Assembly: GCF_900142665.1 (NCBI RefSeq)
Contig: NZ_FRBR01000013.1
Span: 52,858 to 116,857, forward strand
Direction: 5' to 3'
Source: Roseovarius pacificus
Lineage (GTDB): Bacteria > Pseudomonadota > Alphaproteobacteria > Rhodobacterales > Rhodobacteraceae
DNA: 64,000 nt
Part shown: piece after piece, positions 53,027 through 60,777 of the stretch
Numbering within the stretch: position 1 is the first letter of the stretch
How the letters are laid out: every line of letters starts with the position of its first letter
The notes under the pieces: generated by a model
What the model saw: only the letters and a program-made list of their open reading frames with translations
Databases searched by the model: none
What the model was told of the DNA's origin: nothing
Made by a program: the position numbers and the translations under genes

Positions 53027-53481
53027 CACGAATGGAATTCGAACTTTTTCAACTGGCGGGCCTGTTCCTTGCGCCCGTTCTGATGCTGATCGTGGCGGCG
53101 CTCGCTTATGCGTTTTTCGCGCTCGGGATGTTCTTTCTGGAATTCTGGCAGCGCATGCGGGGAACGCATCGGCCGCTCGACCCGTCGGGCGAACTTGCTT
53201 CCGAGGATTTCGAGTTGCGGATATTGAAACGACTCGAATGGCTGCGGATCGTGTCGCGCACCGCTCCGATGCTGGGGCTGGTGGCGACGATGATTCCGAT
53301 GGGTCCGGCGCTTCTGGCGCTTGGCCAGGGCGATGCGGCGGCGGTGTCGGAGAATCTTGTCGTGGCCTTCTCGGCGGTGATCCTGGCCCTCGTTGCCGCA
53401 AGCATCACCTTCTTCATCCTGACGGTTCGCCGTCGTTGGATGCTTGAGGAATTGCGCGATCATGAAAGGAGTGTCGCCTGA
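53023..53481 (+). CDS. MotA/TolQ/ExbB-type proton channel protein
   Basis: A 152-residue inner-membrane protein with three helices: LFLAPVLMLIVAALAYAFFA, then APMLGLVATMIPMGPALLAL and VVAFSAVILALVAASITFFI. The last two have the short-turn layout of the ExbB/TolQ channel domain; the large cytoplasmic loop of ExbB is reduced. The start at 53023 overlaps the chelatase stop (ATGA); a start at 53032 is possible. With DUF2149 it probably forms a proton-driven motor that powers the anchored HmuS-like protein rather than TonB itself. It is coupled to the next gene (TGATG). Confidence 0.87.
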   Translation: MTRMEFELFQLAGLFLAPVLMLIVAALAYAFFALGMFFLEFWQRMRGTHRPLDPSGELASEDFELRILKRLEWLRIVSRTAPMLGLVATMIPMGPALLALGQGDAAAVSENLVVAFSAVILALVAASITFFILTVRRRWMLEELRDHERSVA

Positions 53482-53789
53482 TGCGTTTTCTGGATGGCGA
53501 TGACGGTGATGACCCCGTTCTTTCCGTCGTGAATCTGATCGACGTATTCCTTGTTATCACCGGCATCCTGATGGTGCAGACCGTGGCCAACCCGCTCAAT
53601 CCGTTTTCGGAGGATTCCGTCACGGTGATCGAGAATCCGGGCACGCCGGAGATGCGCATCACGATCAAAGATGGCCGGGAACTGACGCGCTATGAAGCAA
53701 ACGGAGAGATCGGCGAAGGGCAGGGTATCCGCGCGGGCACGACCTATCGGCTTGACGATGGCAGGATGATTTACGTGCCCGAGGAATGA
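53481..53789 (+). CDS. DUF2149 family membrane protein
   Basis: A 102-residue protein with the DUF2149 pattern: acidic N-terminus MRFLDGDDGDDPVLSVVNLI, a single membrane helix (DVFLVITGILMVQTVAN) and a small periplasmic domain (EMRITIKDGRELTRYEANG). The asparagine/aspartate residues next to the helix resemble ExbD/TolR, so it is likely the ExbD-like partner of the upstream channel. DUF2149 genes typically accompany CobN-like and MotA/ExbB genes in hmu-type operons and in archaea. It is the last gene of this operon. Confidence 0.88.
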   Translation: MRFLDGDDGDDPVLSVVNLIDVFLVITGILMVQTVANPLNPFSEDSVTVIENPGTPEMRITIKDGRELTRYEANGEIGEGQGIRAGTTYRLDDGRMIYVPEE

Positions 53790-54448
53790 CGGGAAAACAT
53801 TGCAATCAATTGTGCGTTCGGCGCTTATCTGAATTGAGTTTGGGGTGATAAGGAAGCCGGGTTTTGGGGGGCCTGCGCAAAGTCTGTCCGATGGCCACTG
53901 ACCTCATCAGGCAAGATATGATATATTGATATTATCCGGTTGATGTCGTCGGTTCAGGCGGACCAGGTGCCCATAGTTTCGGGTAATAATGTCGATCGAA
54001 TATGTGTGCCAAAGGTCGAATGCATCGAATCTGTCGTGTCGGTAAGATGTGGCAGTGGCCTTTGCGGTCTGTCTTGCTCTGGCTCCCTGGAGACCCGGAT
54101 ATGCCCGGTCACGAGGCAGGAATTCATGATCCGCACTCATGAATGATAGCAATGGACGTTGGCTAATACGACGGGCAGGCAGGGTTATATTACAGGATAC
54201 GGGATGCAGGGCTGAAGCTCTTGTGTCCGGATTCTGCAACGCGTGCCGGGACTGAGCAACGATATGAAGCGACTCCGAGTACATCGCCACGGTGCCAATT
54301 ATCGCGCCCTGCGGGGCAAGTGCCGCTCTTCGTTGACGGTTGGTGCGAACCAGGAGTTGCCTCATGCTGAACCACAGCGCGCTGACCGCGCGAGTTCGGG
54401 AAGGCCGTACCAACCGATGAGGTTCTTCGATATGAAAGCCGATGCCCG
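53790..54448. other. Intergenic region after the Hmu-like operon
   Basis: A 659-base region without a supported gene. It is A+T-richer around 53900-53990, with an ATATGATATATTGATATTAT run that may be a promoter. Short frames here lack good ribosome-binding sites. The stretch 54240-54430 on the minus strand contains broken peptide runs suggestive of an old, frameshifted gene, but no family can be named. Confidence 0.4.
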
Positions 54449-55435
54449 ATGCTGAACCGCCGTAGTTTTGCCGCCACCCTGCTGTCAGCCTCCGCTGTGC
54501 CATTCGTGAATCGTGCGATTGCGCAGACCGAAAGCGACATCCGCTCTGCTGTCAGGGATCTGCCCCAGTTTCATGCGATGATCGTGCAGCGCGGCGATGA
54601 TATCGTTTTTGCCGAAGCGCTGCGCGGTCCGGGCCTCGACCGGGTTGCGAACATCAAGTCCTGCTCGAAAAGTATTGTCGCATTGCTTGCGGGCAACGCC
54701 ATCTCGCAAGGGGCTATTGCGAGCGTGGAGGCCACGCTTGGCGTGGTGGCGCCCTCGATCATACCCTCGGATGCAACCCAGGGTGTCGCGGATCTGACCA
54801 TCGAGGACCTGCTGACATTGCGCGCCGGTCTCGAAGGAACGTCGGGCCCGAATTACGGGGCGTGGGTCAATTCCGACAACTGGGTGAGTTTCGCCCTGCG
54901 ACGGCCGATGATCGCCACGCCCGGCGAACGGATGATCTATTCCACTGGCACCACGCATGTTCTCGGTGCCGCCTTGACAGTTGCAACGGGGCAGAGCCTG
55001 CTCGAACAGGCGCGCTCGGTTCTCGGGCGTCCGCTGGGGATCGAGATTCCCCCATGGACCCGCGATCCGCAGGGTTTCTATTTCGGCGGCAACGAGATGG
55101 CGCTGACCCCGCGCGCCATGTTGCGCATCGCCATGCTCATGCGTGATGGCGGACGGTTCGGGGGTGAGCAAATCCTCTCGGCCGACTGGATTCGCGCGTC
55201 GATCCGGCCCCATACCCGCTCACCTTTCTCTGGACTTGACTATGGCTATGGCTGGTTCCTGACTGACAGCGGCTTCATCCTCGCCCGTGGTTATGGCGGG
55301 CAGGTTATTGCAGCACACCCGGAACGGGATCTGGCGGTTGCCATCACCTCGGACCCGAATTCTCCCGCGCGGTCGGGAGGGTATTTCGGGCAATTGATCG
55401 ACCTGCTTGAGGGGCCGTTGCTGACACTGGGGTGA
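54449..55435 (+). CDS. Exported beta-lactamase-fold serine hydrolase
   Basis: A 328-residue protein of the serine beta-lactamase/DD-peptidase-like family. The N-terminus MLNRRSFAATLLSASAVPF carries a twin-arginine-like signal with cleavage after IAQ (about residue 26). The S-x-x-K motif is IKSCSKSIVALLAG (about residues 68-81); the Tyr motif is likely MIYSTGTTHVLG, and a late GYGGQVIAAHP corresponds to the KTG-like strand (H/G variant), as in class C-like esterases. It probably acts in the periplasm as an esterase or peptidase. The next gene, also exported, begins 48 bases later, so the two may form an operon. The substrate is unknown. Confidence 0.83.
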   Translation: MLNRRSFAATLLSASAVPFVNRAIAQTESDIRSAVRDLPQFHAMIVQRGDDIVFAEALRGPGLDRVANIKSCSKSIVALLAGNAISQGAIASVEATLGVVAPSIIPSDATQGVADLTIEDLLTLRAGLEGTSGPNYGAWVNSDNWVSFALRRPMIATPGERMIYSTGTTHVLGAALTVATGQSLLEQARSVLGRPLGIEIPPWTRDPQGFYFGGNEMALTPRAMLRIAMLMRDGGRFGGEQILSADWIRASIRPHTRSPFSGLDYGYGWFLTDSGFILARGYGGQVIAAHPERDLAVAITSDPNSPARSGGYFGQLIDLLEGPLLTLG

Positions 55436-55483
55436 CGGTGAAAAGGGACGCCACGGGGCCAGATACAACGAAAGGAAATCATC

Positions 55484-56173
55484 ATGATGAACGAACGCGA
55501 TAACTCACCCGAACGCCCGGAAAGCAACCGTGCCGACAATGTCAGCCGGCGCAGCGTGGTCACCGCCGGGGCCGGATTGGCGATTGGCGCCGCCGTTCCC
55601 GCTCTGATGTCGGGCACCGGTGCGCGGGCCCAGGTCACGAACGGCAGGCCGCGGACGCTGATCATCGCCTCACATCCCTATCCCGACCGCTCTGTCGTCA
55701 ACAAGGCATTGTGGGAACCGGCACAGGCCGCCGAGGACACGATGTTCAAGAACCTCGAGTCTGTTTACGGTGACAATCTGCAAGGGTTCGACCGCACAGA
55801 AGAACGCCGGATTTACCGGGATATGGAGCGGCTCGTTCTGATGTTCCCGATCCACTGGTTCAACATGACGCCGATGATGAAGGCCTACATGAACGAAGTC
55901 TGGGGGTCGGGTGCGCCATCCGAACTCAGGGGGAAGGAGCTGCTGGTCGTGACGACCACCGCGGGTGGGGCGGATGCCTATCGCCCTGAAGGCCGTCTCG
56001 GCTTTACCATCGAAGAGGTGCTGACACCGCTACAGGCCAGCGCGAACTACACTGGTATGAATTTTTCGGAGCCGCTCGCATTCCTCGGTGCGGCCGGTGC
56101 AGGGGCCGATGCACTGCGACAGTATCAGGATACCTTGGCGGCAAGGCTGCGTGAGGCTCCGAGAAGGACCTGA
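55484..56173 (+). CDS. Tat-exported flavodoxin-fold NAD(P)H oxidoreductase
   Basis: A 229-residue protein. A twin-arginine signal (NVSRRSVVTAGAGLAIGAA) ends after GARA at about residue 47; the mature part is a flavodoxin-2/NQO1-like domain: RTLIIASHPYPDRSVVNKAL binds the FMN/FAD phosphate, and LVLMFPIHWFNMTPMMKAYM is the typical flavin loop with the conserved PxxW...P..K pattern. Members such as MdaB/KefF are cytoplasmic quinone reductases; export by Tat, which carries folded cofactor proteins, is unusual. The gene may start at 55484 or the next ATG. It follows a Tat-exported serine hydrolase. Its electron donor in the periplasm is unclear. Confidence 0.82.
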   Translation: MMNERDNSPERPESNRADNVSRRSVVTAGAGLAIGAAVPALMSGTGARAQVTNGRPRTLIIASHPYPDRSVVNKALWEPAQAAEDTMFKNLESVYGDNLQGFDRTEERRIYRDMERLVLMFPIHWFNMTPMMKAYMNEVWGSGAPSELRGKELLVVTTTAGGADAYRPEGRLGFTIEEVLTPLQASANYTGMNFSEPLAFLGAAGAGADALRQYQDTLAARLREAPRRT

Positions 56174-56308
56174 TTGGCGTGGCCGGCGGATCGACATGTT
56201 TCAATCTCGTGCAACAAGCAGCGAAACCTCCGGCAACATATCGGCGGCATCGTATGTCGGTATCCGGAATTTTCCGAACGGGTGTTGCCGGTGTCAGCCG
56301 GTGGTGGT

Positions 56309-57727
56309 TCACTTGCGCCGGTTGGCCCAGAGTTCGGCAGCCTCGGCACGGGAGTGATCCATTGGCGTTGCGCTAATTGACAACAGGTTTAACGCGACAG
56401 CGGCAGTTTCGATGATGGCCGCTGTCGCATCCGGGTGGGTGACGCTTCCGTCCCAGATTGCCTGCCATTTCTCCAGGCGGCTGAAATTATCGTTCGTTTC
56501 AGGATTGGCATTGCCATTGGACGCAGGGCCGAACAGCCGGTTTTGGGTGACTTCACCGTCGCGTAGCACGAACAAAGCCTGGCTTCTGTGAGGCACGATT
56601 TGTGCTGCGTCCCGGTGCCCGAGCAGGACAGCGAAGCGATCCCAGCCAAGTTCCTTCGCGGCTTCGAGTTGCAGTTTGGGGCGATCACTGCCGCGTATGC
56701 CTGCCAGGGTTGCCGGTGCTGCGCCGGGATTGAGCAGGGCCGAGACATATTGCGTTGCATTGGGCATCATGAACAGCGGGTATAGCCAATGCAGTTTCCG
56801 AAGGTCCGGCGCGAAGTTCTCGATGGGAAGATAGGCCAGGATACCGTGGTTATCGTCTGCGTGTTCTGCCTCCGGCTTTGTCAGAACGGGTAGCTGCGCA
56901 TAGTCAAACGCCCGGTGGACAACACTGTTGTGCGGGCCATGCATCAGGACCCGATACCCGGCCCGTGCCACAAGCCGTGCTGCATGAATGAAGAGTGGCG
57001 CGCCTTGTGTGCGCGGTGACAGATATGCCGGCCAATCGAGGTCGAACGGTCCGGTTCCGGGGTCATCCAGGTGGCTGTGCCGACGTGCTGCACGGGTAAA
57101 TCCGACCAGTTCCTGTTCAGTCAGTCCGCGGCTTTGCAGGGCAATCAGAAATGCGCCAATCTGCACATCGGCCGGTTGCCCGGACAAAAGGATGGTAAAT
57201 GCGTCATCGGCTTCGGCCGCGTTCAAGGGACGTGTTTGCCCGGCAGTGTTTCCGATTGTCGCAATGTATGAGGCAAACCGAAGCGAGGCTTCGGGGTTTT
57301 TGTTCATTACCGCTATACGCTGCGCTATGTCTGTGGCGCCCGGTCCGCGATCTGGTTGGCGCCATTGGTTCAGGGCCAGCGGAGGCTGAGAGAGCAGTGA
57401 ATCCCGTACCGGTTTACTGTCACATTCCGGCAGAAGCAGTGAATTTGCCTCGGCCACAAGAGCGCGGATGCGTGGGCGCAGGTTTTCGGCAAAGGCCGTG
57501 GGGACCATCCCCTTGCCGGTGCGTTCAAACAACTCCTGGCCGTAGTGTTCGCGTAACTGTCGTAAAATCCGGCTCATTGCGGACGGGGTCTTGCCCAGTT
57601 TCCCGGCGGCGCGTGCCAGCGTTCCCTCGACCAGTATCGCATCAAAGGCGACCAGAAGTTTCAACCGGTCCAGATCCTGGATCAACTCTGTCATTGATGT
57701 GTCTTCATCGGTTTTCACGCTGTCCAT
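56309..57727 (-). CDS. LysR-type HTH fused to TrpD2-like domain
   Basis: A 472-residue fusion. Residues about 15-95 form a LysR winged helix (LLVAFDAILVEGTLARAAGK, LGKTPSAMSRILRQLREHYG, LFERTGKGMVPT). The remainder is like anthranilate phosphoribosyltransferase / YbiB (TrpD2): helical segment DAFTILLSGQPADVQIGAFL, FTRAARRHSH, a LMHGPHNSV loop and LPIENFAPDL. TrpD2/YbiB proteins bind nucleic acid and lack a known enzymatic reaction. The effector-binding domain of LysR is thus replaced. The ATG at 57727 has AGGA nearby; a GTG at 57745 is another start. It is divergent from the iron ABC transporter with an Irr-box-like palindrome in its promoter, so iron regulation is likely. Confidence 0.82.
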   Translation of the reverse strand: MDSVKTDEDTSMTELIQDLDRLKLLVAFDAILVEGTLARAAGKLGKTPSAMSRILRQLREHYGQELFERTGKGMVPTAFAENLRPRIRALVAEANSLLLPECDSKPVRDSLLSQPPLALNQWRQPDRGPGATDIAQRIAVMNKNPEASLRFASYIATIGNTAGQTRPLNAAEADDAFTILLSGQPADVQIGAFLIALQSRGLTEQELVGFTRAARRHSHLDDPGTGPFDLDWPAYLSPRTQGAPLFIHAARLVARAGYRVLMHGPHNSVVHRAFDYAQLPVLTKPEAEHADDNHGILAYLPIENFAPDLRKLHWLYPLFMMPNATQYVSALLNPGAAPATLAGIRGSDRPKLQLEAAKELGWDRFAVLLGHRDAAQIVPHRSQALFVLRDGEVTQNRLFGPASNGNANPETNDNFSRLEKWQAIWDGSVTHPDATAAIIETAAVALNLLSISATPMDHSRAEAAELWANRRK

Positions 57728-57754
57728 CACATCCTCATGTTGCACCTGGGTTAA

Positions 57755-57771
57755 CTTAGATCGGTTCTAAA
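57755..57771. promoter_or_regulatory. Irr-box (ICE)-like iron control element
   Basis: CTTAGATCGGTTCTAAA matches 15 of 17 positions of the TTTAGAA-N3-TTCTAAA type element bound by Irr in alphaproteobacteria. It lies 28 bases before the LysR-TrpD2 start and between a possible -35 (TTAACT, 57751-57756) and -10 (TTTATA, 57775-57780) of the ABC transporter operon. Confidence 0.6.
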
Positions 57772-57829
57772 GTTTTTATATTTGCTCCCGGTTGTCCATC
57801 TTTATAACCCACTAAATAAATCAGGAATA

Positions 57830-57879
57830 GGGCGGCGCGAAAACTCACGAAAGCGTGAGAGCCATGTGGCTGTCTGCCC
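57830..57879 (+). promoter_or_regulatory. Structured 5' leader of the siderophore ABC operon
   Basis: A three-way-junction fold is possible: outer stem GGGCGG/CTGCCC (57830-57835 with 57874-57879, one G-U pair), hairpin CTCACG-AAAG-CGTGAG (57844-57859) and hairpin AGCC-ATGT-GGCT (57860-57871). It ends 23 bases before the ATG, with the ribosome-binding site AGGGA between. A cis-acting RNA is inferred; no known riboswitch class is matched. Confidence 0.45.
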
Positions 57880-57902
57880 GACACTTTTAGGGATGATCGA
57901 CA

Positions 57903-58802
57903 ATGCGAGTATTATTCGGCGCGGCACTTTTGAGTGCGGTTGCAACACTGACGAACGCGCAGGACACCACCATTGAAACAGCGCAAGGTGCTGTGACGCT
58001 TGCGGGCCAGCCGGAAAAGGTTGTGGTGCTGGATCTGGGGGTTCTCGATATTTTCAACACGCTGGATATTCCTGTCGCGGGTGTGGCCGGTGGCCCCAAG
58101 CCGGACTATCTGGCCGATTACGGCAACGCGCCGATTTCTCAGCTGGGCAGCTTTTTTGAGCCGGACATTGAAAAGATCAATGCCCTGTCGCCCGATCTGG
58201 TGATCGTGGCCGGCCGGTCCCGCGCCAAGCTGCAAGAGGTGGCCAGGGTTGCGCCTGCTATCGATATGACGGTGGAAAGCACCGATCTTGTTGGCTCGCT
58301 TGAGCGGAACATGACCGAGCTGGGCAAGCTGTTCGGTAAGGAAGATCGCGCTGCCGAGGCGATGGCCGCGCTGGATGCCCGTTTTGCTGAAATGCGCGAA
58401 AAAACGGCGCAAGAGGGGACGGCGCTGGTGCTGATCACCACCGGCGGCAGGATGAGCACCCATGGCGCGCAGGGCCGTTTCGCCGTGATTTTCAACGAGA
58501 TGGGATTTGCCCCCGCTATTGAGAATGTAAAAGCCGGCACTCACGGGCAGCCGATTTCAAACGAATATATCCTCGAGACCAACCCCGACTGGTTGTTCGT
58601 GGTGGACCGCGATGCCGCCATCGGGCGTGACGGACAACCGGCCAGGCAGATGCTGGACAACCCTCTGGTGCACAAAACCACAGCCTGGACCGAAGGCCAG
58701 GTCGTGTTTCTGGACCCGGCGGACTGGTATCTTGTCGGTGCGGCCGGTCCGACGGCGCTTGATCGTGCATTGACGCAAATCTCAACCGCGCTTGCAGACT
58801 GA
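57903..58802 (+). CDS. Siderophore ABC transporter substrate-binding protein
   Basis: A 299-residue periplasmic binding protein of the FatB/YclQ/CeuE group. The signal peptide is LFGAALLSAVATLTNA; the mature part begins with IETAQGAVTLAGQPEKVVVL, and helical-backbone class III features follow: KINALSPDLVIVAGRSRAKL and ETNPDWLFVVDRDAAIG. This group binds catecholate-type ferric siderophores. It is the first gene of an operon with two permeases, an ATPase and a TonB receptor. An Irr-box-like site and a structured leader lie upstream. The exact siderophore is unknown. Confidence 0.9.
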   Translation: MRVLFGAALLSAVATLTNAQDTTIETAQGAVTLAGQPEKVVVLDLGVLDIFNTLDIPVAGVAGGPKPDYLADYGNAPISQLGSFFEPDIEKINALSPDLVIVAGRSRAKLQEVARVAPAIDMTVESTDLVGSLERNMTELGKLFGKEDRAAEAMAALDARFAEMREKTAQEGTALVLITTGGRMSTHGAQGRFAVIFNEMGFAPAIENVKAGTHGQPISNEYILETNPDWLFVVDRDAAIGRDGQPARQMLDNPLVHKTTAWTEGQVVFLDPADWYLVGAAGPTALDRALTQISTALAD

Positions 58803-58810
58803 ATCTACCA

Positions 58811-59812
58811 ATGACAGTTCGTTCCTATACTTCCACGTCCCAATGGGCGCGGGCTGTCAACTTGGTGCAGATGAAGCCCTTGCTTTATTGCTTTGTGGTG
58901 GTGTTGCTGATCGCTGCCAGCTTGCTTGTCGGTGCGACGGGGGTGGGGCTGACGAGTCTTCTGACAGATCCCGATGCGCGTGAGATATTCCTGATCAGCC
59001 GTCTGCCCCGCAGTGCGGCTTTGGTTCTGGCCGGGGCCAGTTCTGCGATCATGGGAGCCATTGTTCAGCGTCTCGTCAGCAACCATTTTGTTGAACCCTC
59101 GACGATGGGAACTGTCGACAGCGCCGGCTTCGGTTTGCTGGCTGGACTTTTGTTCCTGCCCGATGCGCCCCCGATGTGGCGCATGGTTATCGCCGCCGCC
59201 GGGGCGTGGCTGGGCACGGCGATGTTTCTGCTGCTGTTGCGGTCCGTGCCGATGCGCTCGCCCTTGATGCCGCCGCTTCTGGGGATCGCGTTTGGCGGGA
59301 TCATCGGTTCGGCCACCAGTTTCATCGCTTATCGGTTCGATCTGATGCAGGCGATGTCATCATGGATGACCGCTGATTTTTCGGTGGTGCTGAGTGGCCG
59401 TTACGAACTGCTTTATGTTGCCGGGGGCATCACCCTGCTGGGCTGGTTTGCCGCCGATCGCTTTACCCTGGCCGGGATGGGGGACGATATCGCGCGCGGG
59501 CTTGGCCTGAATCCAACAATGGTGCTGGCGATTGGCATCACGATTGTGGCGGTGGTGACGGGCGCCATTGTCGTGACGGTCGGGTTCATACCGTTTCTCG
59601 GGCTGATCGTCCCCAACCTGATTGCCCGGTGGCGCGGTGACAATCTGCGCAGGTCCTTGCCGCTGGTGGCGTGGCTGGGCGCGGTGATGACGCTGGCCTG
59701 CGATATCTTCGGGCGGCTGATCTTTCACCCCTTCGACCTGCCGATCGGCGTGACCATGGGCGTGCTGGGCGCGGTCATTTTCCTATGGCTTTTGCTGAAG
59801 AGGTTCGGATGA
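58811..59812 (+). CDS. Iron-siderophore ABC permease (FatD/YclN-like)
   Basis: A 333-residue FecCD-family permease with about nine transmembrane helices. Recognisable parts are LLYCFVVVLLIAASLLVGAT, RSAALVLAGASSAIMGAIVQ with the family LAGA..A..G...Q motif, GFIPFLGLIVPNLIARWRGD as the cytoplasmic coupling loop to the ATPase, and a final helix LGAVIFLWLLLKRFG. It begins 8 bases after the substrate-binding protein gene and overlaps the next permease gene by 4 bases. Together they form the membrane channel for a ferric siderophore. Confidence 0.92.
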   Translation: MTVRSYTSTSQWARAVNLVQMKPLLYCFVVVLLIAASLLVGATGVGLTSLLTDPDAREIFLISRLPRSAALVLAGASSAIMGAIVQRLVSNHFVEPSTMGTVDSAGFGLLAGLLFLPDAPPMWRMVIAAAGAWLGTAMFLLLLRSVPMRSPLMPPLLGIAFGGIIGSATSFIAYRFDLMQAMSSWMTADFSVVLSGRYELLYVAGGITLLGWFAADRFTLAGMGDDIARGLGLNPTMVLAIGITIVAVVTGAIVVTVGFIPFLGLIVPNLIARWRGDNLRRSLPLVAWLGAVMTLACDIFGRLIFHPFDLPIGVTMGVLGAVIFLWLLLKRFG

Positions 59813-60777
59813 TGAGCCCCGCCGACCGTAGCATGCGTGCCCGAGTACTGATCACCGGTACAACCGCGTTATGTGCGGGGCTGATACTGGCATTCCTGAC
59901 CATCGGGGCGACCGGAGATTGGGGGTTCGTCCTGTCGTTTCGGGGCGACAGGCTGATTACGATCGCATTGGTGGCCTGGGCGGTGCCGTTCTCGACGGTG
60001 TTGTTCCACACACTGTCGAACAACCAGATTCTGACGCCATCGATCATGGGATTCGATGCGTTGTTCGTCTTGATCCAGACGCTTGGTGTTTTCCTGCTCG
60101 GCTCTGCCGAGGTGGGGGCGATGGACTCCCGCCTGGTTTTCGCCGGGGAACTGGCGGTCATGACCCTGTTTTCAGTGGGGCTTTACCGGCTGCTCTATGC
60201 GCGCATGACGCGGTTATTAGAGTTGTTGTTGCTGGTCGGTATCATTTGCGGGGTATTGTTCCGTTCCGTCGCGGGGCTGTTGCAGCGGCTGATTGATCCC
60301 GGTGAATTCCTTGTGTTGCAGGATCGTATTTTCGCCAGCTTCAGCGGGGCGAGCAGTTCGGAACAGTTGAGTGCAGCTGTGCTGATCGGATTGTCCAGCG
60401 CCTGGGCCTGGTATCGTTTGCCAGCCATCGACGCGATGCTTCTGGGCCGTGACGGGAGCATTGCGGTTGGCGTGGATCACAAGCGCCTGTCGCTGGAGAT
60501 TTTTCTGATTGTGACCTTTCAGGTTGCGGCCACCACGGCGCTTGTGGGGCCGATCACGTTTTTCGGGCTTCTGGTTGTCCACCTTGCCTATCGTCTTTTG
60601 CCCGGCGCACCCCACGGGATGCTGATCCCGTTGTCGATCTTGCTTGGGTCTGTGCTGCTGGTTGGCGCGCAGGTCCTGCTGGAGCGGTTGCTGGGGTTCA
60701 TCGGAACCGTGAGCATGATCGTGGAATTTGTCGGTGGGGTGGTCTTTGTTCTCTTGCTGATCGGGGGACGAAGATGA
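59809..60777 (+). CDS. Iron-siderophore ABC permease (FatC/YclO-like)
   Basis: A 322-residue FecCD-family permease, the second channel subunit. Features: VLITGTTALCAGLILAFLTI first helix, FSTVLFHTLSNNQILTPSIM (family motif region with the Q and T.P of gating loop), TALVGPITFFGLLVVHLAYR coupling loop and FVGGVVFVLLLIGGRR last helix. Tandem ATGs at 59809 and 59812 overlap the stop of the first permease. The stop overlaps the ATPase start (ATGA). Confidence 0.92.
   Translation: MMSPADRSMRARVLITGTTALCAGLILAFLTIGATGDWGFVLSFRGDRLITIALVAWAVPFSTVLFHTLSNNQILTPSIMGFDALFVLIQTLGVFLLGSAEVGAMDSRLVFAGELAVMTLFSVGLYRLLYARMTRLLELLLLVGIICGVLFRSVAGLLQRLIDPGEFLVLQDRIFASFSGASSSEQLSAAVLIGLSSAWAWYRLPAIDAMLLGRDGSIAVGVDHKRLSLEIFLIVTFQVAATTALVGPITFFGLLVVHLAYRLLPGAPHGMLIPLSILLGSVLLVGAQVLLERLLGFIGTVSMIVEFVGGVVFVLLLIGGRR

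Noticed and set aside
57830..57879. Cobalamin or TPP riboswitch
   Set aside because: The conserved core boxes of these classes are missing; only a short junction fold is visible.
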